Shown one piece after another: positions 1-9,410 of a DNA stretch of 64,000 bases. The notes beneath the pieces were generated by a model. The model had not been told where the DNA came from and did not search any database. It saw only the letters and a list, made by a program, of their open reading frames with translations. Origin of the DNA: Leptolyngbya sp. FACHB-321 (GTDB lineage: Bacteria; Cyanobacteriota; Cyanobacteriia; Leptolyngbyales; Leptolyngbyaceae); assembly GCF_014695975.1 (NCBI RefSeq), contig NZ_JACJPI010000056.1:62001-126000 (forward strand), read 5' to 3'. Positions within the stretch are counted from its first letter, which is position 1. Every line of letters begins with the position of its first letter. The translations under genes and the position numbers were made by a program.

Positions 1-2028
1 TTGGGCAGCACTTGCCTGCTTGAATGCCTCAAACAGTCGTTCCCTCATCTCAGCGTAAGCGCGTCGTCCAGAGAACGGCTGGATGCAGCAGTGGAAATCC
101 CAACCACCGAGATGGACGACTGCAAACACCAACTGCATACTTTCGCGAGTGATATCAGAAACAAGCTGGAGTTGCCCGATCGCTAACGTGAGCGATCCCA
201 TTCGCTGAAGCTGGTAGTCAAGCTGATGAGCGGTGTAGCAGTAAAGGGGCTGATCTTTGGGATAGGACGTAAACAGTGAACTAATGGCATAGTGAGCCGC
301 TACTTGCTCCATGCTGATCTGTGCCGATTTCACCAGTTGACGGTAGACTTCGGCACCATTCTGAAAGCACTCGACATTGCTAGGGGCATGTGCCAAACGC
401 CTGACGAAGGCTTTCTCTAGCTGGATGCCTGTAACTTCGCCTGCCAACTCTAACGCTCTGGCAGCGTAACGTAAGATCTGCACGCCTTCAGGGCGAGATA
501 GCTCCTCAAAGAACCAGCCGCAACTGGTATACATCAGCAAGGCATGACGCTGCATTTCCAGCAGGTGTAGGGCATCGACGCGCTCGGCGGCAGACAGCTT
601 GTGGGTTTGGTGGCGAGACAAAAAGCCTGACAGGTTGGTTAGACTGCGATCGCGAATAACCTGAATATACTCATCTCGCGCCAACCAGGGATCGCGAAAC
701 AGCTTTTTGCCTGCATCTTCATAGACCTTGACAAGCTGATCGCGCAGCCAATCAAGGGAGTCTCGCAAAGGTCGCCGCCATTGCTGGTTCCAGAGTCCGC
801 CGCCACCGCAGCCACAGTCGTCCTGCCAGCGATCGACCCCGTGACTGCAACTCCAAGCTGTCACTGGCTTTAGCTCGACTTCCCATGTTGGCGCTTGTAG
901 GGAGAGATAATGGGCAAAATTGGTCACCGTCCAGCCGCGATCGGGAAACTCATGAGCAAAGGCATAGGCAAGGCATTTTTCTGTACCGCCCTTGTGATGC
1001 CCAAAGGTTTCGCCATCGGTTGCCGCAGCGATAAGTTGCGAAGGACGATGATCTCCACGTACTGCCTGCCCTAACCGCCCCGCCAGGTTATGCGAACTAC
1101 TCAGCGCACTATCAAAGCCCATATCACGAGAAATCGGACCATCGTAAAAGAAAATATCAATAAACAGTGAGCTATCCAGCTCCTCTCCCCTCTCTCGTCG
1201 CCCCTCTTTATTCAGAAAGCAGCGGTAGGGACGGGTGGGATCAATCTGCCCACCGCTAACTTCGAGCCACGGGTTTGCAGGTTGGTCATCTGTGGCGATC
1301 GCTCGGCAGCGTTGCGCTTGAGAGGGAGCCAGAACAATAAATTTGATCCCCTCAGCGACCAGTGCCTCAAGTGTGGCGTAATCGACCGCGGTTTCGGCTA
1401 ACCACATACCTTCGGGATCACGACCAAAGCGATCGCGGAAGTCTGTTTTGCCCCAGCGGATCTGGGTCAGTTTGTCGCGCTCGTTCGCCAGTGGCAAAAT
1501 GATGTGGTTATATGCCTGGGCGATTGCATTGCCGTGTCCATTCAGACGGGCGCAGCTTTTGCGATCGGCCTCCAAAATCCGCTGGTAGGTCTCGATATCA
1601 TGCCGCTCCAGCCAGCTCATGAGCGTAGGACCAATGTTGAAACTCAGAAATTCGTAATTGTTGATGATTTCAATTACGTCTCCCCGCTCGTTCAAAATGC
1701 GGGCAAAGGCATTGGGGCGGTAGCATTCGTGGTAAATCCGCTCATTCCAGTCGTGAAAGGGAGCCGCACTAGGCTGACGCTCGATCGAGTCTAGATAAGG
1801 ATTCTCACGCGGTGGCTGGTAAAAATGCCCGTGAACCGTAACGTAGACCCCTTGAGCTGTTTGCAGGGGATCATTACCCGGCAGAGGATTCGCGGCTGCA
1901 CTACGCAGCTGAGAGCCATGCCAGAAGTCAACTGGAGTCGTCCCGTTCTTCTGTTGCTGCGGCTCATGCAGCACTGATAGTGGCTCGTGGCTCTGACTAG
2001 CAGAGCGGGGATCGGAGTTTGAGGTCAT
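1..2028 (-). CDS. Glycoside hydrolase family 57 / DUF3536 protein (3' part cut by window edge)
   Basis: The minus-strand frame is open from an ATG at 2028 down to base 1 (676 codons), so the C-terminus lies outside the window. After a poorly conserved, probably disordered leader of about 60 residues comes VYVTVHGHFYQPPREN (HGH at residues 66-68), the signature start of the GH57 (beta/alpha)7 barrel. Later conserved stretches include WLAETAVDYATLEALVAEG, a DGETFGHHKGG block and a DDCGCGGGG segment. Cyanobacterial proteins of this layout carry a C-terminal DUF3536 domain. GH57 enzymes act on alpha-glucans (amylases, branching enzymes), so a role in glycogen or alpha-glucan metabolism is likely, but the substrate cannot be read from the sequence. 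The next gene upstream is more than 900 bp away. A perfect inverted repeat lies 33-52 bp before the start. Confidence 0.85.
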   Translation of the reverse strand, partial: MTSNSDPRSASQSHEPLSVLHEPQQQKNGTTPVDFWHGSQLRSAAANPLPGNDPLQTAQGVYVTVHGHFYQPPRENPYLDSIERQPSAAPFHDWNERIYHECYRPNAFARILNERGDVIEIINNYEFLSFNIGPTLMSWLERHDIETYQRILEADRKSCARLNGHGNAIAQAYNHIILPLANERDKLTQIRWGKTDFRDRFGRDPEGMWLAETAVDYATLEALVAEGIKFIVLAPSQAQRCRAIATDDQPANPWLEVSGGQIDPTRPYRCFLNKEGRRERGEELDSSLFIDIFFYDGPISRDMGFDSALSSSHNLAGRLGQAVRGDHRPSQLIAAATDGETFGHHKGGTEKCLAYAFAHEFPDRGWTVTNFAHYLSLQAPTWEVELKPVTAWSCSHGVDRWQDDCGCGGGGLWNQQWRRPLRDSLDWLRDQLVKVYEDAGKKLFRDPWLARDEYIQVIRDRSLTNLSGFLSRHQTHKLSAAERVDALHLLEMQRHALLMYTSCGWFFEELSRPEGVQILRYAARALELAGEVTGIQLEKAFVRRLAHAPSNVECFQNGAEVYRQLVKSAQISMEQVAAHYAISSLFTSYPKDQPLYCYTAHQLDYQLQRMGSLTLAIGQLQLVSDITRESMQLVFAVVHLGGWDFHCCIQPFSGRRAYAEMRERLFEAFKQASAAQ

Positions 2029-2969
2029 GTAAGAAATGCCAAAAGGGTTAGAGAAACCGCATTGAATGAAGTCATTCAATAAAGGTGCCGAAAAAGACGT
2101 AGAAGTGCAGCGATCGCGCTTAACTCTGAAGGGCTAAGAACAAAGACGCTAGCTTAAAAAACCTCATTGGCTTCAAGCTAGACGCTTCCAAAGTTTTTGC
2201 TTCAAAGGTCTGAATGTAGCAAGGTAACGCGCTCAGGGTGCAGGTTCGTACTTGAGTGCATTGCCATATGCAGGATCACAGTTCTCAAGAGCAATGGATA
2301 GACCGAACTGTAGGGGCACGGAGCGTTTTACCCTTCAGTCTGTATCGGTCGAACAGTGAATGATTTAGATAGATGAACAAAAGCCTTAACGCAAAAGAAT
2401 GTATCAGTCTGGTCAAGCTGAAAATATCTGGCTAAAAGCGTAAAAGAATGGGGATCATCTCCGTCTCTAGGGAGACTTAAACCATGTCACGGTTCTGCAA
2501 AGGCTCATTTTAGGACGGTGAAGATTAGAACGATGAAGATATAGCAGTCGAAGACAGCATTAGGACAAATATAAACCTTGAAACTTCCTTTTAGTAAGTG
2601 AGTAAGGGTTTCGATTCATCCCTCATTCTTCATCCTTTTGCTATAAATCTCTACCAGAAGTTAAACGCCATATAGAATTTACTCGAGTTCAACTACAGAT
2701 GTAGAAAAATTTAAGCACGAATTAAGAATTCGCCCTGAAAACCCACAGTGTTGGTGTCAAATTACATCCATTGTTACAGTGTCCTGCGGGACATAAGCGA
2801 CAGTGCAGACGTTCAAGCGTTAAACAAGCTGTGTTTAGCAGCTGGAAGGACGATCGCCTCAAACGCATCTACGCGAAGGCAATGCCGTGCCCTTGTATAA
2901 AAAGCTGACTGTTTAACCTACGCCCCTAAAGACCAAACGGACTTCTGACTGCTTATGGCGGTGCCACGT
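2029..2969. other. Intergenic region of 941 bp
   Basis: This holds the 5' side of the GH57/DUF3536 gene (start at 2028, minus strand) and the 3' side of the solute-binding lipoprotein gene (ends at 2970, minus strand). I see no open frame with coding character on either strand. The only clear structure is the inverted repeat at 2061-2080. The region is somewhat AT-richer than the flanking genes, as expected for a long promoter or leader region. Confidence 0.6.
2061..2080. repeat. Perfect 9-bp inverted repeat upstream of the GH57 gene
   Basis: ATTGAATGA at 2061-2069 is mirrored by TCATTCAAT at 2072-2080 with a 2-bp spacer. It lies 33-52 bp upstream of the minus-strand ATG at 2028. The short spacer suits a dimeric DNA-binding regulator better than an RNA hairpin. 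No regulator can be assigned. Confidence 0.45.
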
Positions 2970-4598
2970 CTAAGCCTTCCGAAGTGTCCAGAACGGCACT
3001 TTTTGCGTCACTTCTAGACTGCCGCCTTGAATCCATTTCTGCGTAAACAGATAGTCTTTACTTTGCCATAGTGGAATAAACGGCACATCTTGACCCAGCA
3101 CATCCTGAAGCTCGGTAAATAATTGCTTGCGTGTGGTAGGGTTTTGGGTTTTGCGGCTCTGATCAATAAGTTGATTGGCGCGATCGCTATAGTAAAAAGA
3201 GCCTTGCAAAAAACTTGATCCATCAGCACAACCGTCCGTTGCTGACCCTTTTGTACATTCCATAAACGGCTGAATGTAATTGTCAGCATCTAAAAAGTCG
3301 GGTGTCCAATCCAGCAAAAACATTGGATACACACCCTTATCAAGGTTTTTGTAAGCTGTGGTGGAATCAATGCTTTTGAGATCAATTTGCATCAACCCAC
3401 CGAGTTGCTTCTTGGCAGCAGCTCGTAGGGTAATCGCAGCCAGTTGATCATTAATCAAATTAGAGCGATACCAAAATTCAACTTTCAGTGGGTTTGTAGC
3501 GCTATAGCCTGCCTGGTTCAAGAAAGCAGTTGCTTTAGCAACATCACTATCACCATACCGCTCTTTAAATACAGGTTTTTGTTCGTCTAGCGTTGTCGGA
3601 ATCAGGCTATAAAGTGGATCGATTTGCCCTTGAAAGATCCGATCTTGCAGTAGGGGGCGATCGACGATCGCAGCAATTGCCTGTCGCACTTCCAGTCGAT
3701 CGAGCGGTGGCGATTTGAGATTGAGCGTCAGATAATCAATACCGCTGCCTGCCTTTTCAATAATCTGCCAGCCTGCAGTAGTCGCACCTTGTTGTAGATT
3801 GCGAATTTGATCCAGTGCCAGATTTTGATAGGCAACATCCACTGCACCAGTACGAAACGCGTTGTACAGATTAGCTGGACTGGAGAAAAATTGAATATCG
3901 ACCCCTTGATTGGCTGGCTTTTTGCCCCAATACTGCTCAAACGCATCCAACCGCAGTAGATCGGTACCGTATTTCACCAGTTTGTAAGGACCTGTACCCA
4001 CCAACGTTGCTGGTTTAAATGAGCCTTCCTTAATTTCGTATGCCTGAGGCGAAACTGCGCAGGCACCGGAAAATGCCAGCAATGACGGAAAGGCTGCAAA
4101 GGGCTTCTTGAGTTTAATAGTCAACTCATAAGCACCCGTTGGCTTTACCGTCTCCACTAAATCCGATAGCAAAAAAGATGGTGAGCCACCGTTTTGAAGG
4201 AAGCGCTGTAGCGAAAATGCCATTGCTTTAGCATCAAAGGGGGTGCCATCGTGAAAAACAACCCCTTTGCGTAGCGGCACTGTGTAAGTTAACCCGTCAG
4301 CGCTGACGATCGGGAGCGCCGTTGCCAGTTGGGGTTCCAGGTCGGTCGTGCCCAGTTTGTAGGTGTAGAGGCGATCGCTCAGGTTATACAACAAGCTGCT
4401 GGGAAACGTCCCGTATGCATCTGCTGGGTCAAGCGTGTTGATGGTCGCTGTAGTGCCCAGCGTAATACGCCCATTGCCAGCAGTGGGCGATCGCAAATCC
4501 GGTGCGGAACGATGACAACTAACTGCTAACAAGCAGCAGAGACAGAACACAAGCAGCGAGTTCGCAACGCGCCATCGAACAGAAAGAAGAGAATGCAT
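2970..4598 (-). CDS. ABC transporter substrate-binding lipoprotein, family 5 (oligopeptide/nickel type)
   Basis: This 542-residue protein has an N-terminal signal peptide ending in the lipobox LAVSC, so Cys28 is the probable lipidation site and the protein is membrane-anchored in the periplasm. The mature part has the SBP_bac_5 pattern: LGTTATINTLDPADAYGTFP near the N-terminus, LTYTVPLRKGVVFHDGTPFDA, and GTGPYKLVKY in the middle. Members bind peptides, nickel or similar solutes and deliver them to DppBCDF/OppBCDF-type permeases. No permease or ATPase gene is adjacent, so this is an orphan binding protein and its ligand is unknown. A second, only distantly similar family-5 binding protein is at 59726-61576. 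Confidence 0.9.
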   Translation of the reverse strand: MHSLLSVRWRVANSLLVFCLCCLLAVSCHRSAPDLRSPTAGNGRITLGTTATINTLDPADAYGTFPSSLLYNLSDRLYTYKLGTTDLEPQLATALPIVSADGLTYTVPLRKGVVFHDGTPFDAKAMAFSLQRFLQNGGSPSFLLSDLVETVKPTGAYELTIKLKKPFAAFPSLLAFSGACAVSPQAYEIKEGSFKPATLVGTGPYKLVKYGTDLLRLDAFEQYWGKKPANQGVDIQFFSSPANLYNAFRTGAVDVAYQNLALDQIRNLQQGATTAGWQIIEKAGSGIDYLTLNLKSPPLDRLEVRQAIAAIVDRPLLQDRIFQGQIDPLYSLIPTTLDEQKPVFKERYGDSDVAKATAFLNQAGYSATNPLKVEFWYRSNLINDQLAAITLRAAAKKQLGGLMQIDLKSIDSTTAYKNLDKGVYPMFLLDWTPDFLDADNYIQPFMECTKGSATDGCADGSSFLQGSFYYSDRANQLIDQSRKTQNPTTRKQLFTELQDVLGQDVPFIPLWQSKDYLFTQKWIQGGSLEVTQKVPFWTLRKA

Positions 4599-4699
4599 TC
4601 ATCCAGGCAAGGGAAGTGAGCATTCTATTCTAAGGTCTTCTGTTTGGCTTTTAGCCTTTAGTTCTAAAGCCCCCTAACGACTGCAAGTTTCAGTTAGAA

Positions 4700-5404
4700 C
4701 TACTTCGCCAGTGATCGCCGTTTTGCCTCATAAAAGCTACAGGCAACGTGACCAAGACTATAGAGAATACTAGCGTTGCCAACGCTACCCACAGCAGCCC
4801 CCACGAACGGTACGATCTCAACCACGCTCATCCCCACTTTAACCACTTGGGAGCCGCCTGTTCCCAAACCCCAGAGCGTGAGTACTTCGCCGCGTCGGGT
4901 CGGGTCAGTCGGTGAGAAGCCATAAATTGCCGCGATACGGTAGATCATTTCTGCCTGTAAAGCTGCGATCGCCCCCAAGTCAACGGCTAACAACATCAAC
5001 GCTAGAGGCGGCACAAAATTAGTTGCCAAGCCAATGCCAGCGGCTTTCCAGGCTGTATCGGTGATAACCCGCTGTGCCAAGGCTTCATCGGTCTCCGTAG
5101 GATATGTGCGTCGCAGCGTTTCAACTTCCTGTTGGACGGCATCAATATCTACTTGCCCTAGTGCCGCCAAGAGCCAGCTAGCACCAGGAACTTTAGTCGC
5201 AAATTTGATAAAAGGACTGGTCGCGATCGGTGTAACGACATTTCCAACGGTTTCAGTGCCTTGCTCAACAAATCGATAAAGCGCTGTGCCAAACGTCTCT
5301 CCAACCAGTGTTGTGGCATCCTGCAAGGCGTTTGTCATTGCCTGAGATGTTTGCTTCGCCATCCCAATCCAGTTATTGAAATCGTTATGCTGTTGAGTCG
5401 CCAT
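4700..5404 (-). CDS. EcsC-like protein
   Basis: This 234-residue protein resembles the EcsC family: an amphipathic N-terminal helical region, then hydrophobic glycine/alanine-rich helices (NFVPPLALMLLAVDLGAIAA; VGMSVVEIVPFVGAAVGSVG) separated by a charged helix that includes the RRTYPTETDEALAQRVI segment. EcsC-type proteins are membrane-associated and poorly understood; the namesake gene is encoded beside the EcsAB ABC transporter in Bacillus. No EcsAB-like gene is present here. It is followed on the same strand, 101 bp on, by the family-5 binding lipoprotein gene, but co-transcription is not evident. The family assignment rests on overall pattern, not on a catalytic motif. Confidence 0.6.
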   Translation of the reverse strand: MATQQHNDFNNWIGMAKQTSQAMTNALQDATTLVGETFGTALYRFVEQGTETVGNVVTPIATSPFIKFATKVPGASWLLAALGQVDIDAVQQEVETLRRTYPTETDEALAQRVITDTAWKAAGIGLATNFVPPLALMLLAVDLGAIAALQAEMIYRIAAIYGFSPTDPTRRGEVLTLWGLGTGGSQVVKVGMSVVEIVPFVGAAVGSVGNASILYSLGHVACSFYEAKRRSLAK

Positions 5405-5681
5405 AGATTAAGTCGTGCTGCTCGAGGCAGTGAATGCTTGTATCTACTTCACTTTAGAAAGCTAGCATCCAAAGCGCTTCTATCCTTTGGTAGTGAGAGC
5501 TAACCACTATGGTAAGAACTTATTGCTTGGCTCACTTGATCGCTCAGATCAAATTCTCAGCGACAGAATTGTAGACACCGCTACAAGATGCGATCGCGTC
5601 GATCTTTTCGCAATATTCCCTTGCCTGAGTCGCCATTGTGGTCATAATGGTGTCTTGTTTGACTAATGCTGGTTTGAGGGC

Positions 5682-6872
5682 ATGACGCTTCGCTTTTCGC
5701 AACCGATCAAAAAGCTGACCACAACGATAGAGCGGCTTCGCCAACCTCTGTTGAGTCTATTGTGTCTGCTTTTTTTAGCTGGGATGATTATCGTTGCGTT
5801 GCCTGCGATCGCTCAAGATCGCTCCGTTAAGGAATTACAGCAGCAACAGCAGCAACTTGACAAACAGCGATCGCAGCTAGCTAAAGAGCAAGAACGTCTC
5901 AAAAATTTAGAAAAGGCAGCACAGGGAAACCTGCAAGGGTTGCGTCAGGGCATCAGAGCGACCGCCAGCCAGATCAAAGCCAGTGAAACGCAACTACAAA
6001 CAGCAACCAAACAATTGCGATCGTTAGAAGTTTCGCTGGTAAAGGCAGAACAGCTTTATCACCAAAAGCAGTTTTCAACGGTCGCCCGACTGCGATTTCT
6101 CCAACGGCAGCAAACCGATCGCGGGTGGGCTGTACTCCTTCAAAGCCAAAATTTAAACGATTTTCTCGATCGTCGCCATCAACTGAAACGTCTTTACAAA
6201 GCCGATCAGCAGCTACTCAGTAGCTTCAAGCAAGACACCGATCGCATTAATCAGCAGCGCAATCAGGTAGAACAACAAAAAAACCAGATTGCCATACTTA
6301 ACCAGCAACTTCTCGCCCAAAAAGCGTCTTTTGAGGCACAGGCAGGTTCACAACAAACGATGATTGAACGCTTGCGAAACGATCGTCGTGCCCTGGAAGC
6401 TGCCGAAACTCAATTAGTCCAAGATTCTCGCAACATTGGGCAACTCATTCAGCAACGGGTTAACGCAGGTAGCATTGCTTTTCGTGGGACAGGGCAAATG
6501 ATTGTACCGTGCGTCGGTGAAATGACCAGCGGCTTTGGCTGGCGAGTGCATCCGATTCTTGGCTATCAGCGCTTTCACTCTGGCATTGACTTTGGTGCGG
6601 ACTATGGCACAGCTATCAATGCGGCAGACAGCGGCACTGTTATCTTTGCAGGCTGGTACGGTGGCTATGGCAATGCAGTTATCATCGATCACGGTGGTAG
6701 CATGACAACCCTATACGCACATAGCAGTGAACTCTATGTTGTAGAAGGGCAAACAGTGCAACGCGGACAGGCGATCGCTGCCGTTGGCTCCACTGGACTT
6801 TCGACTGGTCCCCACCTTCACTTTGAAGTGCGCCAAAATGGTGATCCGGTTGATCCAGCAGCCTACCTTTAG
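5682..6872 (+). CDS. M23-family murein DD-endopeptidase with N-terminal coiled coil (EnvC/NlpD-like)
   Basis: This 396-residue exported protein has a hydrophobic export segment at residues about 22-45 ending ALPAIAQD. A long Gln/Lys-rich coiled coil follows (about 48-255). The C-terminal LytM/M23 domain is at about 275-396. The zinc ligands are intact: HSGID gives His299 and Asp303, and HLHFE gives His378 and His380. This suggests an active peptidoglycan endopeptidase, unlike EnvC itself, which has lost its ligands and only activates amidases. The likely role is cell-wall remodelling or septal cleavage in the periplasm. The gene stands alone, 73 bp upstream of tRNA-Arg on the same strand. Confidence 0.93.
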   Translation: MTLRFSQPIKKLTTTIERLRQPLLSLLCLLFLAGMIIVALPAIAQDRSVKELQQQQQQLDKQRSQLAKEQERLKNLEKAAQGNLQGLRQGIRATASQIKASETQLQTATKQLRSLEVSLVKAEQLYHQKQFSTVARLRFLQRQQTDRGWAVLLQSQNLNDFLDRRHQLKRLYKADQQLLSSFKQDTDRINQQRNQVEQQKNQIAILNQQLLAQKASFEAQAGSQQTMIERLRNDRRALEAAETQLVQDSRNIGQLIQQRVNAGSIAFRGTGQMIVPCVGEMTSGFGWRVHPILGYQRFHSGIDFGADYGTAINAADSGTVIFAGWYGGYGNAVIIDHGGSMTTLYAHSSELYVVEGQTVQRGQAIAAVGSTGLSTGPHLHFEVRQNGDPVDPAAYL

Positions 6873-6945
6873 CAAGAGCTGAAAGATGAAGATCAAGCCT
6901 TTAGCTCTCACCCTTGACAACAGTGCTATGATCACGAAATAACGA

Positions 6946-7018
6946 GGGTATGTAGCTCAGTGGATAGAGCATCAGGTTCCGGTCCTGAGGGTCGGGGGTT
7001 CGAGTCCCTCCATACTCG
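6946..7018 (+). tRNA. tRNA-Arg (anticodon CCG)
   Basis: The 73-nt sequence folds as a full cloverleaf. The acceptor stem is GGGTATG/CATACTC with one G-T pair and discriminator G. The D stem is GCTC/GAGC, the anticodon stem TCAGG/CCTGA with loop TTCCGGT (anticodon CCG), and the T arm has loop TTCGAGT. CCA is not encoded. It reads CGG arginine codons. Confidence 0.96.
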
Positions 7019-7861
7019 TTTTTAGGTAAAACGTTGATTGTCATCGTTGATACTGTTGTTACACCCTTTGCAGGCTGGGTACGTTTGCATCTTCAAGACA
7101 AGAGCGGCAAGCAGTCTTAGTTCTCTCCAATCTGCTTCATACATACAGTAAACCCAGTTGAATCAATGGTCGAATTAGTTCAATTGATCCATAACGAGTG
7201 TTGCTCTAATTAGGTATTCCTCAATTCGCAGCAAACACAATTCAATTGAACCTGGTTAGGCAGCAAGCACGATTGAAATGATGCAATTTAAATTTAGTTG
7301 CAGTCGCTATGCTGTGGACTACCAATAAGAATTGAACAGTGTTTGCAGCGAATGGAAGCAACTAGTGAAAAAGGTGTCAAGGTGTTCTTAGAAACATTAG
7401 AACGGTACTAATTTTGCTATTGGAAATTTTGCTCGAAGCGGCTAAGACAATTGGCTCAACCTTCACTACGAGCCTGTTTGCTTGCGAATCACTCAGCACA
7501 GTTCTACTTCCGATGCTGCTGCACGTAGTCACACTAATGCAAAAAGTGTTAGCTATAGATTTCCCTGATTGTTCCCTTCAATCCCCTTTATAGAAAGGAA
7601 ATCCCAGGCATGAGGAGCTTGCTTTACAGTATGTAAAAAGGGCATTGGTCTAAGGCTTAAAGCAGACTCACTGGGTCTAATGCTATTCGCTCATGCTGTG
7701 TAGATAGCGTTGTAAGCTGCAACACATTTGTTGCGATTGCTATGCAGCTTCTTCCCTTTTATAGATACCAAATTTAAACGTTCTTCCCTTCAGCCCTTGC
7801 AAACTTAACCATACAGGCTCACACTAGACTTGAAAGCAAACTGGGAGCCGAGAGGTTTGTT
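7019..7861. other. Long intergenic region upstream of glgC (843 bp)
   Basis: No coding frame is convincing here. The region includes two TTCAATTGA elements (7179-7187 and 7241-7250, the second a perfect 10-bp palindrome TTCAATTGAA) and an AT-rich stretch before glgC. It probably holds the glgC promoter and a long leader, but I cannot place the transcription start. The GTG of glgC is preceded by GGGAGCCGAGAGG, a plausible purine-rich ribosome-binding region. Confidence 0.5.
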
Positions 7862-9160
7862 GTGAAAAAAGTTTTAGCCATTATCTTAGGTGGCGGTGTA
7901 GGTACACGCCTCTATCCGCTGACCAAACTGCGTGCGAAGCCTGCTGTGCCGATCGCAGGTAAGTACCGTTTGATTGACATCCCGGTAAGCAACTGTATTA
8001 ACTCAGACATTTTTAAGATTTATGTGCTGACGCAGTTCAACTCTGCGTCACTAAATCGCCATATTTCTCGTGCCTATAACTTCACGACGGGTTTTACCGA
8101 GGGGTTCGTCGAGGTGCTAGCTGCCCAGCAAACACCAGAAAACCCAAACTGGTTTCAGGGTACGGCAGACGCAGTACGGCAATATCTTTGGTTATTTCAA
8201 GAATGGCAAGCCGACGAATATTTGATTCTGTCTGGCGACCATCTTTACCGCATGGACTATGGCGACTTTGTGCGTCGGCACCGCGAGACTGGGGCAGATG
8301 TCACGATCTCAGTTGTGCCAATGGATCATCGTCGGGCTTCTGACTTTGGTTTGATGAAGATTGACAATGCTGGACGCATTATCGACTTTAGCGAAAAGCC
8401 GAAAGGTGATGCCTTGAGCACGATGGCAGTTGATACGACTGTCTTGGGACTAACGGCAGACGAGGCGAAAGAGAAGCCCTACATCGCCTCCATGGGAATC
8501 TACATCTTTAAGCGGGAAGCACTAGTCAAGCTTCTGCGTGATTTTCCAGAGCAAACCGATTTCGGGAAGGAGATTATTCCCAATTCGGCAAAAGATTACA
8601 ACCTCCAGGCTTACCTCTTCAACGACTACTGGGAAGACATTGGGACGATCGAGTCTTTTTATGATGCGAACTTGGCGTTGACGCAGCAACCACGTCCGCC
8701 CTTCAGCTTCTACGACGAAGATGCTCCCATCTATACCCGTCAGCGCTACCTGCCACCAAGCAAGTTGCTAGATTGCCACGTACGGGAATCTATCATCAGC
8801 GAAGGCTGTATTCTGAAAAACTGCTCGATCTCCCATTCAGTACTGGGAGTACGATCGCGCATTGAGGCAGGCTCCACAATTGAAGACGCCCTGATTATGG
8901 GTGCTGACCATTATCAACCGTTTGCCGAACGCCAGTCAGGGCAGGACTGTGGTACTGACGAGGTGCCACTTGGTATTGGTGCTGATACTGTCATTCGCCG
9001 TGCCATCATCGACAAAAATGCCCGTATTGGTTGTAATGTCCAGATCATTAACAAAGATCGGGTTGAAGAAGCTGAGCGGGAAAGTGAAGGCTTCTACATT
9101 CGCAGCGGCATTGTGGTAGTTCTAAAGAACTCGGTTATTGCTGACGGAACAGTGATTTAG
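7862..9160 (+). CDS. glgC: Glucose-1-phosphate adenylyltransferase (ADP-glucose pyrophosphorylase)
   Basis: This 432-residue enzyme makes ADP-glucose from ATP and glucose-1-phosphate, the committed and 3-phosphoglycerate-activated step of cyanobacterial glycogen synthesis. The N-terminal nucleotidyltransferase domain shows [20 protein letters not shown] and [18 protein letters not shown]. The substrate-binding segments [10 protein letters not shown] and [16 protein letters not shown] follow. The C-terminal left-handed beta-helix carries the allosteric sites and ends [18 protein letters not shown], typical of the cyanobacterial/plant type. Length and termini match the family. The start is GTG at 7862. 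It is monocistronic, and a hairpin follows the stop. Confidence 0.98.
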   Translation: MKKVLAIILGGGVGTRLYPLTKLRAKPAVPIAGKYRLIDIPVSNCINSDIFKIYVLTQFNSASLNRHISRAYNFTTGFTEGFVEVLAAQQTPENPNWFQGTADAVRQYLWLFQEWQADEYLILSGDHLYRMDYGDFVRRHRETGADVTISVVPMDHRRASDFGLMKIDNAGRIIDFSEKPKGDALSTMAVDTTVLGLTADEAKEKPYIASMGIYIFKREALVKLLRDFPEQTDFGKEIIPNSAKDYNLQAYLFNDYWEDIGTIESFYDANLALTQQPRPPFSFYDEDAPIYTRQRYLPPSKLLDCHVRESIISEGCILKNCSISHSVLGVRSRIEAGSTIEDALIMGADHYQPFAERQSGQDCGTDEVPLGIGADTVIRRAIIDKNARIGCNVQIINKDRVEEAERESEGFYIRSGIVVVLKNSVIADGTVI

Positions 9161-9181
9161 AAGCTAGTCGTTACGTAATTT

Positions 9182-9245
9182 ACCCTTTTCCCAGGGGAAA
9201 GGGTTTACACCCCAGCTCTCTTCTGCTAGGAGAGGGCTAGGGTGT
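9182..9245. terminator. Two tandem hairpins downstream of glgC
   Basis: ACCCTTTTCCC (9182-9192) pairs with GGGGAAAGGGT (9194-9204), allowing one G-T pair. It is followed directly by a larger imperfect hairpin with ACACCC (9207-9212) and GGGTGT (9240-9245) at its base and CTCTC/GAGAG inside. The first can stop glgC transcription, but its T run is weak (GTTTAC). The second resembles dispersed cyanobacterial palindromic repeats. Confidence 0.45.
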
Positions 9246-9410
9246 AGCTTACTTACCGTAGGGTCGACAGGCTGTGCAGACTTTTTAGGAAAGCACGTTA
9301 CTTAAATTTAAAGCTGTAGTCTAAGTATCTTGTTTGCAGCGCAAGCGAGACACTTACATCTATAAGCAGCTTCAAGCAGCTTCCCAGAAACGTTTCTTAC
9401 GTCGCAGCGT

